From contig VXBM01000001.1 in assembly GCA_013400155.1 (NCBI GenBank), forward strand, positions 3,690,141-3,754,140: a DNA stretch of 64,000 bases, in the 5' to 3' direction. A program made the position numbers and the translations under genes. How positions within the stretch are numbered: position 1 is the stretch's first letter; each line of letters begins with the position of its first letter. The notes below the pieces were generated by a model. It made no database searches. It was not told the DNA's origin and saw nothing but the letters and a program-made list of their open reading frames with translations. Shown piece after piece: positions 60,635-64,000 of the stretch. Origin of the DNA: Helopsaltes ochotensis (lineage: Eukaryota; Chordata; Aves; Passeriformes; Locustellidae).

Positions 60635-62774
60635 ATACGAAGAGAGTTATATGTGTCAACTCTATAAAAGGTTGCACTTGTGCAATGCAAACTGCGGTGG
60701 TCACTTGTCCTCCTGTAAAGGTAATGTATTTATTGGTTCAATACATTTTGTCTAACTTTCCTCCCCTCCCACCGAGATTGTCGGTCTGCCGTTGTTTGGT
60801 AGCCTGGACAGAGGCAACTGCACCCAGTTGTCCTGCACTGCGCTTTGAGCTCAGTACATCCTCCAGAGGAAGGATAAGCTGTCAGTGAGTGTCTCTTCTG
60901 GATATGAATCAAATATTACAAGTCCATTCCCATCTTCCATGTGAAGGCAGCTGAGGTAATAATATTTATTAAATCAGCATCTCTTTAAACAGGGATCAAT
61001 GGATCAGGCGTTCATTATGGACTTTTAAAGTTTTACAATTGCCAAAACAAATGCGAGGCAAAAAACTTTTTGAGTGTAATTGTGTCTGTTTCAAAGCCGT
61101 ATCACTGAATGGGATTGTAACCTGAAAATCTGGCCTTTGTCTCACCACTAGAAAACAATTATAATTGCGTACTTTGCAATTTTCACTCTTTTAGCAATTT
61201 GATCTGTTCCCTTTAAACATGTAAACTTTTGTTTTAGTAATCCTGAAATGTGTTTGGGTTCTTTTAGTTCTTCCTGGGATTTGTGTTCACTCCTAAAAGC
61301 ACTTAGTTTACACTTATTTCTTAGTCTAGATTTTAATGACGGTTTCATTAATTCACCTGTAAGGCCTTTTAAATACATTACTTGATTGTTTCATTGTAGT
61401 TTAAATTTCCAGCCTCTAATTCAGTGAGACATCAAGAGTTTCGATGTGATAGCCTAGGGGCTTCTCACCTGTGGAAAAAAAAAAAAACACTTGGAAGGGG
61501 TCAAGTGAATTTACTGTAGAGTGTGTTCAAAGTGACCGAGCACTGCACAGGTTGTCCCTTCAGCTGCCTGGCTGTGTCACGGATCAGTGCTGCCCTGGTG
61601 GGGCACAGAGAAGGGCTGTGGTGTGGGAAATTCCTTCCAGTGTCTCCCAACTTCCCCTCCTCCCTTTTGTCTACCGAACGGGATGGAAAAGGGAGCTGGG
61701 GAGGACAGTACACGGACTGGGAGGGTGGAGGGAGAAGAGGGGAAAGGGGATGCGTGGCACAAAGCTGTAGCAAGCCCCTTTTTTTGCCTTGTGAGCAGAG
61801 GAAGGGAGGGTGGTGGTGGTGGGTTTTTATTTTGTTTTGTGATAACCTTTTCTCTTTACAGCTGCAGAGTGGTCTAACCATCACCAAGCAAGCAAGTTAG
61901 ATTGGTTTGGATTGGGGAAGGAGATGTAGCCACACCTGCTGCAGCTGTTTTATACTGATGTAAGGTCTCTTGTTTCCCATTGTCTAAAGGCCTGGCTTTG
62001 CCACTTTCCACAAAACTTGCTTTGTGACTTTCACGAACAGCCCTAAGTGTTCCTAAGATCAAGCCTAAATTAATTCTGCAGTTTAAAAATTAGGGAGGCT
62101 ATCAAGTTACAGTTGCCACTTTAGGAAGTAAAAAGTGAAATATTTTCTTTTTGAGTGTCCCAAGAGACCTGAATTGGTGAACAATTAGTTTTCATAAGCA
62201 GATTTAAATTGTAAGTGTTCTTGACATTGGCATCAACATGCATGTTTGACAGTTAATTCCTTAGAGCTTTATCTCTCTTTCAGTGCATAAATGCAACATG
62301 TCCATCAAAAACAGGTGAGACCACTTAGAGAATGGTGCAGAATATACACATAAAAGAGAATATTGGGCAGCTTGTTCAGTTTTGTTCATAGTGGTTTTAT
62401 CTTTGGTAACATTTTAATTTAAATTCTGTAGCTCATGAATATTTCCTTAAAACCCCCCACTCAGGTAGAATAGACAAGGTTTTTAACACCATTGCCTATT
62501 AAATGACATAGTTACTACGTAAGTTTCAGTGTAAACAGTATTCCAATTTTTGGTGGAGATCCCCACATGATTATAGGTTATTTTCTGAAAACTTTTAGAT
62601 AGGAAAATTTACGTGGAATTTTCCATACAGCATGGTGAAGAACTGTAGGAATAAAGAGGTATTTCATGCCCTCCACTTCCACGCTCAGTATAACTTCTCT
62701 AATATGGCTAAATTATTTTCTCCTCTAATCAAAGTTTTTTATGTTAAAAAGAAAATAATTCAAAGACTCTTTAA
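60635..62774. other. Intergenic between convergent VENT-B and VENT-C
   Basis: AT-rich apart from a purine/GC-rich patch at 61.5-61.85 kb whose open frames carry no domain. Nothing else recognised. Confidence 0.5.
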
Positions 62775-62780
62775 TTTATT
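62775..62780 (-). terminator. Polyadenylation signal for VENT-C (minus strand)
   Basis: TTTATT on the + strand is AATAAA on the minus strand, about 80 nt beyond the VENT-C stop. This implies a very short 3' UTR if it is the signal used. Confidence 0.5.
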
Positions 62781-62860
62781 TAACAGAACAAAATAAGTTA
62801 AATAGTTACTCTTAGAGATATTTGGCACTTTTTTGAGATTAAAGATAATCGTTGACATTT

Positions 62861-64000
62861 TTAACAGGAAGGAAGATCTGGTTGGAACATCAGTCTTTTA
62901 TGTTCAGTGGTTAGAGTCACTGCTGGAAGCACAGAAGAGTAACAAGATAATCCTGGCCCGGGAGGCAGTAGGAAAGTTGGACTTGGCAAAACTGGCTGAA
63001 GAGACTGTGCTGGAACAGAAGGTAACAACAAGGCAGGGTTTGGCACAGCTGGGTGAAGGGAGGCAGCAGAGGTATTGACATCCACCCCATGAGGATAGCT
63101 GGGGGTAGCCGTGTCTGGGTGACAATGACAGGGCAAAAACAAGCCCGAGAAAAGAGCTTCGATCCTGGCATCTTGAGTCTGGCGTTTGAACTTCATACGA
63201 CGATTCTGAAACCATGTTTTTATCTGACGGTAAGAAAAGAGTCAAGAGTCAAAACCCCTTATCTCTTTTCCATATAGAAATTCGCCCTGAAGGCAGACTT
63301 ACCGTCAAAGTAACAGAAAGCATAAACAGTAAAGGTGTAGGGCTAATAACGTTGGTCTAAATTTAATGCACAGTAATTGTCGTGGCACGATGAGGAATGG
63401 AACCGTGAACACTCCATGATGCATGGCAAGCCAATACTCAGATATGGACCAGGGCTATGTAACACAGGACTTGTGCAGTGGGGCTAGAAGGGCTGGGTAG
63501 GGCTACTTCTGTTCAAAAATCCTGCAACGCACCCGTCAAAAAAATATATAACCATAAGAAAGAATTAGCCTGAAAACTGAGGTTCTGGAGATTGCAAAAT
63601 ACTTTTACCCCCAGTGAAGTTTCAGCTTTCGAACGCGCATTCACCATTTCCCCTTCGCGCCTGGTCCCTGAGCACCGGGAGCTGCGGCGGGCACAGCAGG
63701 CAGGGCTGTCATTCGCTCAAGGCCCCTTTGCTGCCAGCGGGGCGAGGCTGACGGGCGGCGCGGGCGGCCGCACCTGCAGGAGCTGTCCCAGTCCCTGTCC
63801 CAGTCCCTGTCCCGTCCCCCGGTGACCGCCAGGTGCCTCCCACCCCCGGGGACCCGCGTCCCGCTCGGGCGGAGGGCGAGGCCGCGCTCACCTGGCTCTG
63901 GGAGAGGTTCAGCACGGCGGCCAAGCGCCGCTTCTCGCCGGCGCCGATGTAGCGCTGCTGGCGGAAGCTGCGCTCCAGCTCCTGCAGCTGCGCGGCCGAG
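62861..64000 (-). CDS. VENT-family homeobox gene C, 5' part beyond window
   Basis: On the minus strand, exon 64000-63892 (continuing right) encodes homeodomain residues about 9-44: SAAQLQELERSF, then QQRYIGAGEKRRLAAVLNLS, ending QSQ. The donor is CAG|GTGAGC, the intron 63891-63224 (668 nt), and the final exon 63223-62861 begins IKTWFQNRRMKFKRQTQD and ends in TAA (62863-62861). The tail is about 100 residues of Pro/Leu/Ser-rich sequence. The 44/45 intron, Thr-47 and the RQTQDAR continuation place it in the VENT family. It is the most divergent of the three: NLSQSQ replaces LSEVQ/LSEIQ. Orientation is convergent with VENT-B, 2.4 kb apart. I cannot assign it to a numbered Vent subgroup. The start, N-terminus and promoter are outside the window. 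Confidence 0.85.
63640..64000. other. CpG-rich region over VENT-C homeobox exon
   Basis: GC and CpG content rise toward the right edge, covering the VENT-C exon and the adjacent part of its intron, mirroring VENT-A and VENT-B. It probably continues beyond the window. Confidence 0.6.
63785..63817. repeat. Short imperfect tandem repeat in VENT-C intron
   Basis: About two and a half copies of GTCCCAGTCCCT-like units. Confidence 0.8.

Noticed and set aside
61501..61900. Frames on both strands of a purine-rich patch between VENT-B and VENT-C
   Set aside because: Composition-driven; no domain, no promoter.
63592..63825. Plus-strand frame in the VENT-C intron
   Set aside because: Overlaps intronic GC-rich sequence with a short tandem repeat; no recognisable product.
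1..64000. CRISPR arrays, bacterial operons, tRNA or rRNA genes
   Set aside because: None seen; the window is vertebrate nuclear DNA with spliced genes.

Overview
The window reads as bird genomic DNA. The reasons are multi-exon vertebrate genes with short introns, low interspersed-repeat content, one clear 3' fragment of a CR1 LINE (about 42.9 kb), and a few LTR-like blocks that resemble passerine endogenous retrovirus LTRs. Bird is well supported. Passerine is an inference from remembered LTR character.

Region 1 (1-37.3 kb, + strand) is most of KNDC1, the brain Ras guanine-nucleotide exchange factor with two KIND domains. I could place 27 coding exons whose splice phases all agree and which give 1,783 codons plus a TAA stop at 35378-35380. 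They run from the last part of the first KIND domain through a long variable linker, the second KIND domain, a second linker, a helical segment, the RasGEF N-terminal (REM) domain and the catalytic RasGEF domain. Earlier exons lie left of the window. The largest intron (5414-14298) holds a 116-nt poly-T run with an N, and an LTR/ERV-like block. One intron uses a GC donor.

Region 2 (37.3-49.3 kb) is intergenic: a degenerate A-rich retroposon-like tract, an LTR-like block, the CR1 fragment, and otherwise unremarkable AT-rich sequence.

Region 3 (49.3-64 kb) is a cluster of three VENT-family homeobox genes. VENT-A (49407-50390, +) has a Vent2-type N-terminus. VENT-B (58903-60416, +) has Vent1-type features. 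VENT-C (62861 to beyond 64000, -) is convergent with B and only its last two exons are visible. All three split the homeobox at the same place (homeodomain residues 44/45, phase 0) and carry the Thr-47 recognition helix (IKTWFQN). VENT-A and VENT-B are TATA genes in CpG islands and share a GATA-type plus TCF/LEF-type motif pair just upstream of TATA. A second copy of the pair with identical 4-bp spacing lies in a likely conserved element at 53.9-54.0 kb. The order KNDC1 then VENT matches human 10q26.3 (KNDC1-UTF1-VENTX), but no UTF1-like reading frame is recognisable; a gene-less CpG-rich island sits at 52.1-53.0 kb.

VENT proteins are transcriptional repressors downstream of BMP/Wnt signalling in frog and fish embryos. 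The shared promoter logic, the SMAD-like sites and an octamer upstream of VENT-A suggest that control is retained here. That is inference from motifs. No bacterial, CRISPR, tRNA or rRNA features were seen.
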